Part shown: positions 55,349-64,000 of the stretch, piece by piece
Layout of the letters: each line of letters begins with the position of its first letter
Position numbering within the stretch: position 1 is the first letter of the stretch
Assembly (NCBI GenBank): GCA_963675135.1
Contig: OY776130.1
Coordinates: 20,328,001-20,392,000, forward strand
DNA from: Galeopsis tetrahit
Lineage: Eukaryota; Streptophyta; Magnoliopsida; Lamiales; Lamiaceae
Length of the DNA: 64,000 nt
Reading direction: 5' to 3'
Made by a program: the position numbers and the translations under genes
Notes under the pieces: generated by a model
Seen by the model: the letters and a program-made list of their open reading frames with translations, nothing else
The model's database searches: none
What the model was told of the DNA's origin: nothing

Positions 55349-57199
55349 GCTGAATTTTTTTGTTTCTAATTGTCTTAGATTTTGTCTATAAGAGTAAATA
55401 AACTCTTGTCGCACTGTAAAGGTCCATCTTTATTTGTTGGGCTTTATAAGTCCAATTGAATTTTTAACTTGATTTATTGGACTTTTGAGATCCAAATAAT
55501 TTGAGGGATCAATTAAATAATTAATTATTTATATATTTACTTTAGTAATTAATTTTATTTAAATTCCTACAAATAAATAATAAATTTAATTAATATTTAA
55601 CAAATCGTCTAAATTTAATTTGCAATTCATTTTCCTCATCCAAAAATACTTTATAGTATTTTTTTTAATATTAAAAAATATGTTAAGAGTTCTTTCCCGA
55701 GCTAAACTAAGCCACATATTTTGAGGCTCGATAGCAATCGAGTTGGGCTCGAGTGAAAGCCTACCCGACCCAACTTGACTTGACCCGGTCCCATGCGGCC
55801 CGGCCCGGTCCGACATAAGAGAAAAAAGCACCACTAATGGGTCAAGAGCCATGTCGCTAGGTCTGACACAGACCGATTATACAGGCCCAACCCAATCTAG
55901 TCTAGACTTATTTGACAACTCTGAATATATTTGTCATTTTATAATTAAGTATTTTTATTTATTATAAATTAAAAGTATATATTCAAAATATTTTATTTAT
56001 TAGTAGGATGATGAAGTGCGATTGCATTTTGTATAAAACAAACGCACAAATGTGAAGTGCAATTATATAAAACAAAATTCATATGTTTGATCAACGATCC
56101 AATGGTATTTGAAATGTTGTTTATTATAAGGCAACAATATTAGAAGATTGCACACAATTTATTTTATGGTCCTATAATTTTAAAAAAACAAATCAAATAA
56201 TTTAGAACGGGTGATATATTCTATTTCTTCAAATGATTTGAGATAAGCAAAATTGAAAAAATAAATAAATAAAAATGGACAAATAGATGCCCACAACAAT
56301 GGTAGATCTGGTAAAGGAAAATAAAGTAAGAATACATTTTTATTTATATCAAGAACTTTAGTATTACAAAAAGAAAAAAAAGGAAAGGACAAATTGATGC
56401 CCACAACAATTGGTAGATTGGGAAGAATAATGATTTCCGATCAAGAGTCTAATGATACAAATAAAGGATGTTTCTGATCGTCTTTCCTGGTCGAGTCCTC
56501 CTCATCTCATAGCCCCTCACTTTAGGGTATGACACTTTTCTATAATTTAGACTTTAGGTGCATCAATCCACGAGGTTAGTCTGGTGTTGCAGGTTTGAAA
56601 CTTAGGAGTATGCTTCTCTAGTAGACAGTCAGATTTGTCCTTCAAATTAGTCGGTCTTTGGATCTGATCCTGATCGAGACTTCAAAAATATAATATACGA
56701 TGAGACTTGAGTTGAATATACCAATTGTTCAGTTGAACCCTCAGCAGTTGTGTGCGTGATCTTACCTACTAAATAATCGTGCATATATTGTCCAACCCTC
56801 AGCAAGAAAATGAAATAAAAAAACCCAAATTCCTACAATTTATGTGTGATGTTTCATGTTTATTTCTAAATCTATTCTGCCATTCCTGTTCTTGTGAAGC
56901 CAGATGGGATTAAAATTACCACCCATATATATTCTTTCGCTTTTGGCTTCGCAAGAACAGAAACAGCAGGATAGAAGAAAAAATAAACAAACAAAAAAAA
57001 ATCACATAAAAAAGGTGAGAACGCAGTTTAGACTTTCGTTTTCCATGCCGATGGTTGGATCAATACATCCACGATTATCTCGTGAGAAAGAGCATGCGCA
57101 CAACTGCTGAAACTTTAGCCCCAAGAGGCTAATATACACTTAATTCTCTTTGGTATGTTATATCTTTCTCGCTTATGTTTCTCTTCTAATTTCTTTACA
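55349..57199. other. Intergenic, mostly unrecognised
   Basis: A GC-rich patch (about 55725-55920, with gacccggtcccatg and a tagacttatttgacaactct end) looks like one half of a hAT-type element. A direct repeat of about 30 bp containing gatgcccacaacaat occurs at 56277 and 56387. I found no gene in this stretch. Confidence 0.45.
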
Positions 57200-59010
57200 A
57201 TTTATACAACTCTTGATTGTTGAGTTAGGCAAATCAATTAATGCACACATTTATTTTAATTTGTTGTTTTATTTAATTCCTAGTGTATCTGCTGTTGAGG
57301 AGGCGTTTAATTCAAATTATTAAATGAGAATGGTAAAATAATTATGACAATTATTTCTATTAGTCAACTATACAACTTATTGTTGAGTTAGATAAATCAA
57401 TTAATGCACACATTTATTATGATGCTTTGCTGTTTAATTTAATTTTTAGTGTAACTACATTGGACTTGGAGGCGTTTAATTCAAATACTTAAATTAAAAT
57501 TGAAATATAATTATGACAAATATTTATATTAAATTAATAATAAATCTCTAAGTTGTTGAATTTGGTAAATTATTTAATGCACACATTTATTATGATTTGT
57601 TGTTTTATTTAATTCCTAGTGTACCTATTTAGGTGATGTTTAATTCAAAATTTTAAATTTGAATGGTAAATAATTATGAAAATCATTTATATTAATCAAT
57701 TATAGAATTGGTTTTGGGTTAGATAAACTAATTAATATACACATTTATTATGCTTTGCTATTTAATTTAAGTTTTAGTATAACAAAGGGTTTAATTTAAA
57801 TCCTTAAATGAGAATTGAAATATAATTATGACAAATATTTCTATTAACCAATAATAAATTTCTAGGTTGTTGAGTAAGGTAAATCAATTTATGCATTTAT
57901 TTATTATGAATTGTTGTTTTATTTATTTCTTAGTGTGTCTATTTAGTGAGCGAGAAAATTTTATTGTACGTCCCGTAATTAGGTATAATTAATTTTATAT
58001 CCTTTAAGTTTTAACTTTTTTAATTTACGTCGTTTGGTGGTAAAATTGGAATTCCGCTCTTATAGTCCAATTTATGTCATTTTTAGTTTGAAAATTAGAA
58101 ATTAATAATTAAAAAAACTTATGAATATCACATTAAAAATCTAATAATCTCATTAAATTTTATAAATTGTGTAAAATAAAAATTCTACAATTCAAATAAA
58201 ATGTGTTAATTAATTTTTTTTAAATCTCATTAAAAATTTCAAAATCACATAAAATATAAAATTCCAAAATTTTTTAGGAGGCCGGGCAAAATTTTAGACT
58301 TTTTATTATTCTTATAAGAATTTTAGAATTTTTAATCTACCCATTTAAAAAAAATGCGTTTTTTAGAAATTTTAATGAGATTTTAGAATATCTTAATTTT
58401 TAAATTGCACATTTTTCGATTTTTTGAAATGCATATTTTTTTATTTTACACATTTTATCATTTTTATTGAGATTTTTAAAAATTTTAATGAGATATTTTA
58501 AATTTAATTTTACACATTTTATAGTTTTAAATTTTAATGAGATTTTGGAATATTTATGATATTTTAATATTTTTAATGGGTTTTTTAAAAAAATTTAATT
58601 ATTAAATTTTAATTTTTAAACTTAAAGAACGTAAATTGGACTATTTGACCGGAATTCCAATTTATTCCTCACATTCCAGTGAGTTTGAAATGTTTCCCGT
58701 TAAAAGGATGTAAATTGGGCAAAAAAAATAACGTAAATTGAAAAATGAAAACTTAAAGAATATAAATTGCAATAGATCTAAATTATCGGAAGTAAAATTA
58801 AATTTTCTCTTAAAGAGTGTTTAATTTAAACCCTCAAATGAAAAAAAAAAAGTAATATAATTATGACACATATTTATATTAATTATAAATTTCTTAGATA
58901 AATCAATTAATGTACACGTTTATTATGTTTTGGTGTACCTACTATATAGGGTGTGTTTAATTTAAATATGTGGGAAAGATAATATAATTATGTGAAATAT
59001 TTATATTAAT
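57200..59010. repeat. Diverged tandem repeat, period about 165 bp, six copies, split by a MULE
   Basis: The marker caattaatgcacacatttat and variants recurs at about 57234, 57400, 57571, 57733 and 57888, and again at 58903 beyond the MULE. Other shared blocks are ttcctagtgtacctatt, gtttaattcaaat and ataattatgaca. Copies differ considerably, so the array is old. Confidence 0.8.
57952..58809. mobile_element. Non-autonomous MULE, 858 bp
   Basis: Ends are GAGAAAATTTTATTGTAC and inverse, the same family as 40529-41655. The flanking 9-mers TTAGTGAGC and TTAAAGAGT match at six of nine bases and look like a decayed target duplication. It sits in the 165-bp tandem repeat. Confidence 0.75.
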
Positions 59011-59122
59011 TAGTTGCACCGTGCAACTCATCAAATACATTTTTTAATGATATTAGTTGATTTGTATAAGATGTTTACATTGAAAAATATTAGTAGTTTT
59101 TATTAATTTATCTGTATTAGTT

Positions 59123-59215
59123 CACTACAAAAAAAGAGGTTTTTAGTATCAGAAAATTAGTATTGAATACATTTTCTGATACTAAATCTTAATAATTATT
59201 AATAGTGAATTACAA
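59123..59215 (+). repeat. Orphan CACTA terminus
   Basis: CACTACAAAAAAAGAGGTTT is followed by inverted tagtatcagaaaat / attttctgatacta motifs. No partner end was found within the window. Confidence 0.5.
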
Positions 59216-60240
59216 TTAATTAAAATGATTGTTACATTGTGTTTTCATATAATCTTTGAATTAATAAAAAATGATTGTTTATCCAAAAAAAAATTAGAAT
59301 GATTAAATGTTTATACAAAAGAGATAGATAATCAAAATGGTTCATGTACTGATTAACTTATTTTGAGTTTGAGTCTCACAGCTACTTCGTACGAAATAAG
59401 ACAAACAAAGAATTTATAATCTTTTATTCTTAATATTAACAACCATCAGAGTTACTTCATGTCCAATCTCATTATTGCTCTCAGATCGATCGATTGGTTT
59501 CCGGTCTGGTCTTCTTCGATCCTTCAAATTTATGATTTCGGGTTTCCGGTTCGGTCTGGACCGAATATTTTTTTTTATATATATTCTTTATATTTTTTTA
59601 CGAATGCACCTCACTTATTTTTCAAAATCAAGTAATTGGTGAGAATGTGAGGTAAAATTGTTGAGATCGATTACATTTTTCAAATATATAATTTAACAAA
59701 AATATTTAATTTACTTTTAGTATCAAAATATCATTAATAATAATGTAAGTAAAATCCAGTTTGGTGTAGATTGATTTCAAATAATGAGTCAACACTTTAA
59801 TTTTCATAGACAAATTTCTCAATCTTGTTCTTGCTTCCAAAAACTTGAAAAAAAATACTTAAAAAACAGAAAATAAAATAAAAGGTCGGACTAAACCCGG
59901 ACCGAACTGAACTAATTACGGTCCGATCTCCTGTCCACCCATTAAGATATATTCCGGTCCCGATCCCGTTCCCGATCCAATTTGATTTCGAACCGATGCA
60001 CACCCCTATCAAGCAGGTAAAGAGGTTGCACATTGGACTCAATTTGTTTGTATATTGTATTGGACTATGCCCGCATATTATGCATACTGAAATAAAAATG
60101 ATATTATTATTTTAAAGTTAAATATTAAAAGTTGAATATACAAATTAAAAGTATTTTATTATCCATGTAAATTGAATTTATTGATTATCCGACAATTAAA
60201 AAACACATTATTGAATTCACACATTCACTTTCAATTTAAA
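59216..60240. other. AT-rich intergenic with a hAT-like end
   Basis: The segment 59490-60010 has ggttcggtc/gaccgaac inverted strings. It ends with the inverse of TAGGGGTGTGCATCGG at about 60009, a hAT-like right end. The left end is not clear. No gene was found. Confidence 0.45.
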
Positions 60241-60245
60241 ATATA

Positions 60246-60351
60246 CTCCCTCGGTCCCTCCGTCCAATTTTATAATTCCCATTTGGATTGTACACGATTT
60301 TTAAGGAAATTTTATTATTTATGTAAAAAGTGGAAGATTGAGAAAAAAGAT
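60246..60351. mobile_element. Stowaway MITE truncated by Copia-2
   Basis: The left end CTCCCTCGGTCCCTCCGTCC follows TA. The element is cut at 60351/60352 where the copia LTR begins. Its other end presumably lies beyond the retrotransposon, outside the window. Confidence 0.6.
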
Positions 60352-62018
60352 TGTTGGGAATAAAATGAGATTTTGATTAAGATACCAAAACCCCTTAAGA
60401 CATGCCAAATATATAAGTCAAAGTTGAATAAATATGTTTCAGGAATGTTGGAAAATATAAATCAGATTAGTTGAGAAGCTGACATGTTAGGCAGCTTATA
60501 GATGCTTTAGATGCATAAGTTGAGGGGGAACACAAGCTTAGAAGATAACAAGAATCAAGTTCCCTCATTGGCTCATAATCAAGTTGATCCCAACACTGCT
60601 AATGTTCTAGATGCCCAACTGTGCTGATAGACAGACCAGCTCAGTAAAGAGACAACCTCCCTGATGATTAATTGAGAAGAACACATCAGTTAGATCAAGT
60701 CTGTTGATAAGCATGTAATCAAGATCAGAGGAGATGTCCAACAGAGTTGACTAAGCACACTAAATCTGAAGTGATCTGAATCTAGTCTAAGGGAAGAGAC
60801 AACTGTGCTGATAAGGTCAAGTCCACTGATATGGAAGCATGGATGCTTAAAAGCTATTAACAATGATCAGTGAAGTAAAAGGGCCAACTCAACTGAAGAA
60901 AGCTAGCCAACATTGCTGAAAGGACAAGTCAGCTGAAAGTGATAAGCAGATCAGTCCTGATGATAAGGAAAGTTGTCCATTATCAAGGAATCAATGATCA
61001 GAAGGAATGTCCATAGTTTGACTACTGAATCTTCAAGTTAGACATTGAGAAGAGTGCATCAAAGTCAAGACAAGAAGCTTCCACCCGTTTAATTCCCAAT
61101 TCAAGGACATGTCACTTTCAAGAATTTGTCTTCCAGTTGCAAAGTTTAAGGAAGACAAATATAGACATTTTGAGGTTGTCTCTCCAACGGACATAACCTC
61201 ATCTTACTCTATAAATATTGGAGTGTGGAAACCATCCAACTATCCAACTATCCAACTAGGGTGTGGAAACTACAAGCTTTCAAGCCTACAAGCCTTAAGT
61301 TCTCTCAAAGAATATTTCATTCTTAGAGTCTCCATACATTTCCAATTACCAACTAAGCTGAACATATTGTAAATCATACAAAGCTTAGAGAGATATCCTA
61401 TCCTTACACAGAGCTTAATTGTAAAGGATATCTCACCCTAGTTGGAACCAACCTCAACCTTTTAACCTTTCAAGGAAAGTGAGAAAGAGTTGTTGTAGAA
61501 GTGTGAGAACTAGAACTGTCAAGTGAAGAGCAGTTTAGTTCTAGAGTTGAGATAGTACTAGGACTCTGAATTCCAAGAGTGAAGGAAATATTCTGTTAAA
61601 TCAGAGAAAGTGGATGTAGGAGCTTAAATCTCTGAACCACTATAAACCTCTTGTGTTATTTACTTACAAACTATTTCATACAAGTAACACATTCATACAC
61701 TGCACACAAACTGATCTTCAAAAGATATACATCACAAGTTGTGCAAAACTGTTTTGGGACAAGTCCCCTGAAAAGCAGTTAAGTGTTAAGAAAGGATTTC
61801 AGAAGTAAAAGGAGTACGTATAACTTAATTAGATAGTTATTCAACTAAGTACTTCATAGTGCTTAATAGTTCAATTATCTTAAGAAAGTTATACATATTC
61901 AGTAGAGTTGTCCAGGACAACCCTGCTGTAAGCCTGATTTGCTTCATTTGAAAAAGATTTGCATATACAAGTGTATCCCCCCCCATACACTTGTACCATA
62001 CTCCTTTCAGGACCAACA
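60352..62018 (+). repeat. 5' LTR of Copia-2
   Basis: It begins TGTTGGGAATAAAATG and ends GGACCAACA, so the termini form a TGTTGG/CCAACA inverted repeat. It is homologous to the solo LTR at 53601 with clear divergence and indels. A TATA-like ctctataaatatt lies near 61207. Confidence 0.92.
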
Positions 62019-62020
62019 AG

Positions 62021-62032
62021 TGGTATCAGAGC
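62021..62032 (+). promoter_or_regulatory. Primer binding site, tRNA-Met type
   Basis: TGGTATCAGAGC follows the LTR by two bases. It is the classic complement of the initiator tRNA-Met 3' end. Confidence 0.95.
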
Positions 62033-62159
62033 AGGGGTTCAAAGACCACTGCTTCTGAAAATCCATCTTGATTTTCAAAACCAAATTTTAGTGTGGTCAA
62101 TGAACTGATCTTTCTGAAAAATATTGACACTCTGTGCTTCAACCTCTTAAATTTGAGAT

Positions 62160-63351
62160 ATGGCTAGGAACAACCACAATAACAACAATAACAACAACAA
62201 CAATGTTGCTGTTCCTGGAGATGTAGTGGAGACCATCAACAATATGGCTCAAGATCCTGTTAACCACATATCTCACCATAAGCTGCCCATGTTCTCAATT
62301 GAGAATTATGATTTTTGAAAAATCAGGATGAGAGCTCATCTTGCATGCCTTCACAATGAGATGCTGAGAGTCATCACAAGGGGTCCATTCATATTCACTC
62401 AAGTAAACCCCAAAGTCACTGATGATCCAAGAGCTGACCCAAGGGAGGAGATCCCCAAAGATGAAGATGACCTCACCACTGAAGAAAGAATGAGGCATAA
62501 CCTCAACTATCTAGCAATGAATACTCTCTATCAAACAATTCTAGATGCAGTAATGGGAAGAGCCTACCACTGTACAACAGCCAAAGAAATATGGGATACT
62601 CTTGCAGAAATGTGTAAGGGTGCTGACAAAATCAAGGAGAATAAGCTCCAAGTGGTTGTGCAGAAGTTTGAACAATTTACAAAGGAGTTAGAAGGGCCCA
62701 TTGACAAGTTTGCTGGTAGATTCACTGATATAATGAATGAGATCAACTCATTGGGCAAGGTGTACTCCAAGAGAGAAATTGCACTCAAAATTCTAAGAAG
62801 TCTCACTCCAAAGTGGGATGTATATTCTGTAATGATGCAGAACACTAAGGATCTCTCTACTATGCCCATGCAACAAGTCTTCTCAGAACTTAAAGCTTAT
62901 GATCGAGTTTGATCTCAACAGAAGAAATTCAATTGAGGAACCTTCTTTACTAACCAAAGGAGTTGCATTCAAAGTCAAAGCTGCTGAACAAGAAATGCAG
63001 TCCACTCCAAGATCATCAAAGTCAGTCTCTAAGGCTAAAATGAAGGAAGAGCTAGCCCTCATGGCTAGGAGGTTTGAAAAACTCAACTCAAGGTTTGGTA
63101 GATACAAGAAATTCTACCAGGACAACAAGGTCAGGAGAAGGTACAACTCTCCTGAAGCCAAGGCTGAGGACAAAAGGCCTGAAGAAAGAAAATCAGAGGA
63201 CAAGTACTCTGATAGGAGAAAGTCCAACAGAGCTGAACCTTCATCATCTAGAAGAAGAGATGATTCAAAGAAAGATGATGATGAAGACCTGTGCTACAAC
63301 TGCCAAAAGAAGGGGCACTTTCAGTATGATTCACCAATAGAAAAGCCATGA
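62160..63351 (+). pseudogene. Copia-2 gag, interrupted
   Basis: It starts MARNNHN with a run of Asn (aac/aat repeat) and continues into a UBN2-type Gag core. An in-frame TGA at 62316-62318 replaces the expected Trp codon (DF-stop-KIRM). The core (AKEIWDTLAEMCKG, FAGRFTDIMNEINSL) stays open to a stop at 62910, and a frame change near 62899 carries reading into a basic region. The zinc knuckle CYNCQKKGHFQYDSP lacks its last Cys. These defects mean no functional Gag. Confidence 0.9.
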
Positions 63352-64000
63352 TGGTTGGTGATGATTCTCAAAGTGATGAAAGCTTCAACTCTTCTGATGA
63401 TGGACTGTTCTCTAACAGTGATGATGATGATGTGTGCAACATGGCCATTGAAGATGATGAGGTATCTTCTACATCTAGTTCATCATCTATTCACTCATTG
63501 GAACCTAGTGATGTCAACCTGAAACTATCCTTTGGAAAGTTGATGGAAGACTTCACCAGATTGCAAAAACTTCATGAAAGCTGTGAGAGAGAAAATGAAG
63601 TTTTATATGTTGAAATTACAAAACTTTCTCAAGCTGAGTATGTAGTAAATGTCAAGTCTACTGAGTTGTATAAACAAATCTTGAGAGAATTAACTTGAGG
63701 AAGCTTCTGTCAGGATAGTTGACCAATAAAAGCAGCTTGATGAACAAATACTCACTCAGAAAAGAAAGGATTTTGAAATTAAAATTCTTCAAGCTAAATT
63801 TGAAAACCTCTCACATGAATATGATGTTCTAAAAACAAGTGAAGAGAGCCTGAAAAATAAGATGTCTGCAATGAATAAATCCTCTAAAGCAATAGAGGAA
63901 ATTCAGAGCTTCCAAAGACCTATGACTCAAAAGAGTGGATTGGGATATGATCCATTTGAATCTTCACCTTCTCTTATTGTTGCTTCAACAAGTAACACTA
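63348..64000 (+). pseudogene. Copia-2 gag-pol spacer with coiled coil
   Basis: An Asp/Ser-rich segment (DDGLFSNSDDDDVCN) is followed by a long predicted coiled coil (KLMEDFTRLQKLHESCEREN). A TGA ends the frame at 63696-63698. Coiled-coil-like coding then continues in broken form to SGLGYDPFESS near the edge, a motif that commonly precedes the protease in this group. No protease or later Pol domain is reached before the window ends. Confidence 0.75.

Larger units (their letters stand above)
60352..64000 (+). mobile_element. Copia-2: Ty1-copia retrotransposon, degenerate, 5' part only in window
   Basis: It consists of a 5' LTR (60352-62018), tRNA-Met primer site and a broken gag, and it runs off the right edge. 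The long LTR (1667 bp), Met primer site and extended coiled-coil Gag suggest a Sirevirus-like lineage. That placement is inferred. The upstream 5 bp are AAGAT, but the matching duplication is outside the window. Confidence 0.88.

Overview
The window is plant nuclear DNA, most likely from a eudicot. It is AT-rich, interrupted by introns, has no bacterial-style gene packing, and is built almost entirely from plant transposable elements: CACTA/En-Spm, Ty1-copia, Helitron, MULE, Stowaway, hAT, pogo-like and SINE elements. I found no convincing single-copy host gene.

The main structure is a nest. An old CACTA element (CACTA-2) runs from 1360 to 53317. Its two ends carry the same CACT(A/G)CAACAAAATGCA terminus and GTAAC-type subterminal motifs. 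Removing later insertions and a tandem expansion leaves a core of about 11 kb, a normal CACTA size. Its transposase gene (21969-45060) is dead: it has in-frame stops, frameshifts, a 32-bp duplication and a SINE, and a 19-kb Helitron sits at an exon/intron boundary. The last exon and its downstream DNA are amplified into five 1.3-kb tandem units (44695-51326). A TNPA-like remnant (about 51950-52494) precedes the right end.

Inside the left arm of CACTA-2 is a young, apparently intact Ty1-copia element (Copia-1, 3647-20018, target duplication CCTAA). It has one uninterrupted 1323-residue polyprotein, and its LTRs differ at only 4 positions that I could find. Its 3' LTR is split by a second, still younger CACTA (CACTA-1, 9220-19767, target duplication TGT). 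CACTA-1 has two multi-exon genes that splice into complete open frames (TNPA-like, 436 aa; TNPD/TNP2, 1210 aa). It also has an antisense 129-aa GRF zinc-finger/coiled-coil/membrane-anchor gene, and clusters of a CCGACGGA/TCCGTCGG motif at both ends and at internal promoters. CACTA-1 may be autonomous and is the most biologically interesting unit here.

The Helitron (24978-44191, minus strand) carries further nests. A Stowaway MITE (27585-34472) was hit by a Pack-MULE (27780-34415, 9-bp target duplication) that holds a GC-richer captured exon-like fragment. The Pack-MULE was then hit by an LTR element that left a 3.85-kb solo LTR (30449-34300). Other passengers are two more MULEs, a hAT MITE, a pogo/Emigrant-like element with a DNA-binding-domain ORF, and several Stowaways.

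Right of CACTA-2 are a solo LTR (53601-55343, target duplication GTAAT), a diverged approximately 165-bp tandem repeat (57200-59010) split by a MULE, and the 5' LTR plus degenerate gag of a copia element of the same family as the solo LTR (60352 to the window end).
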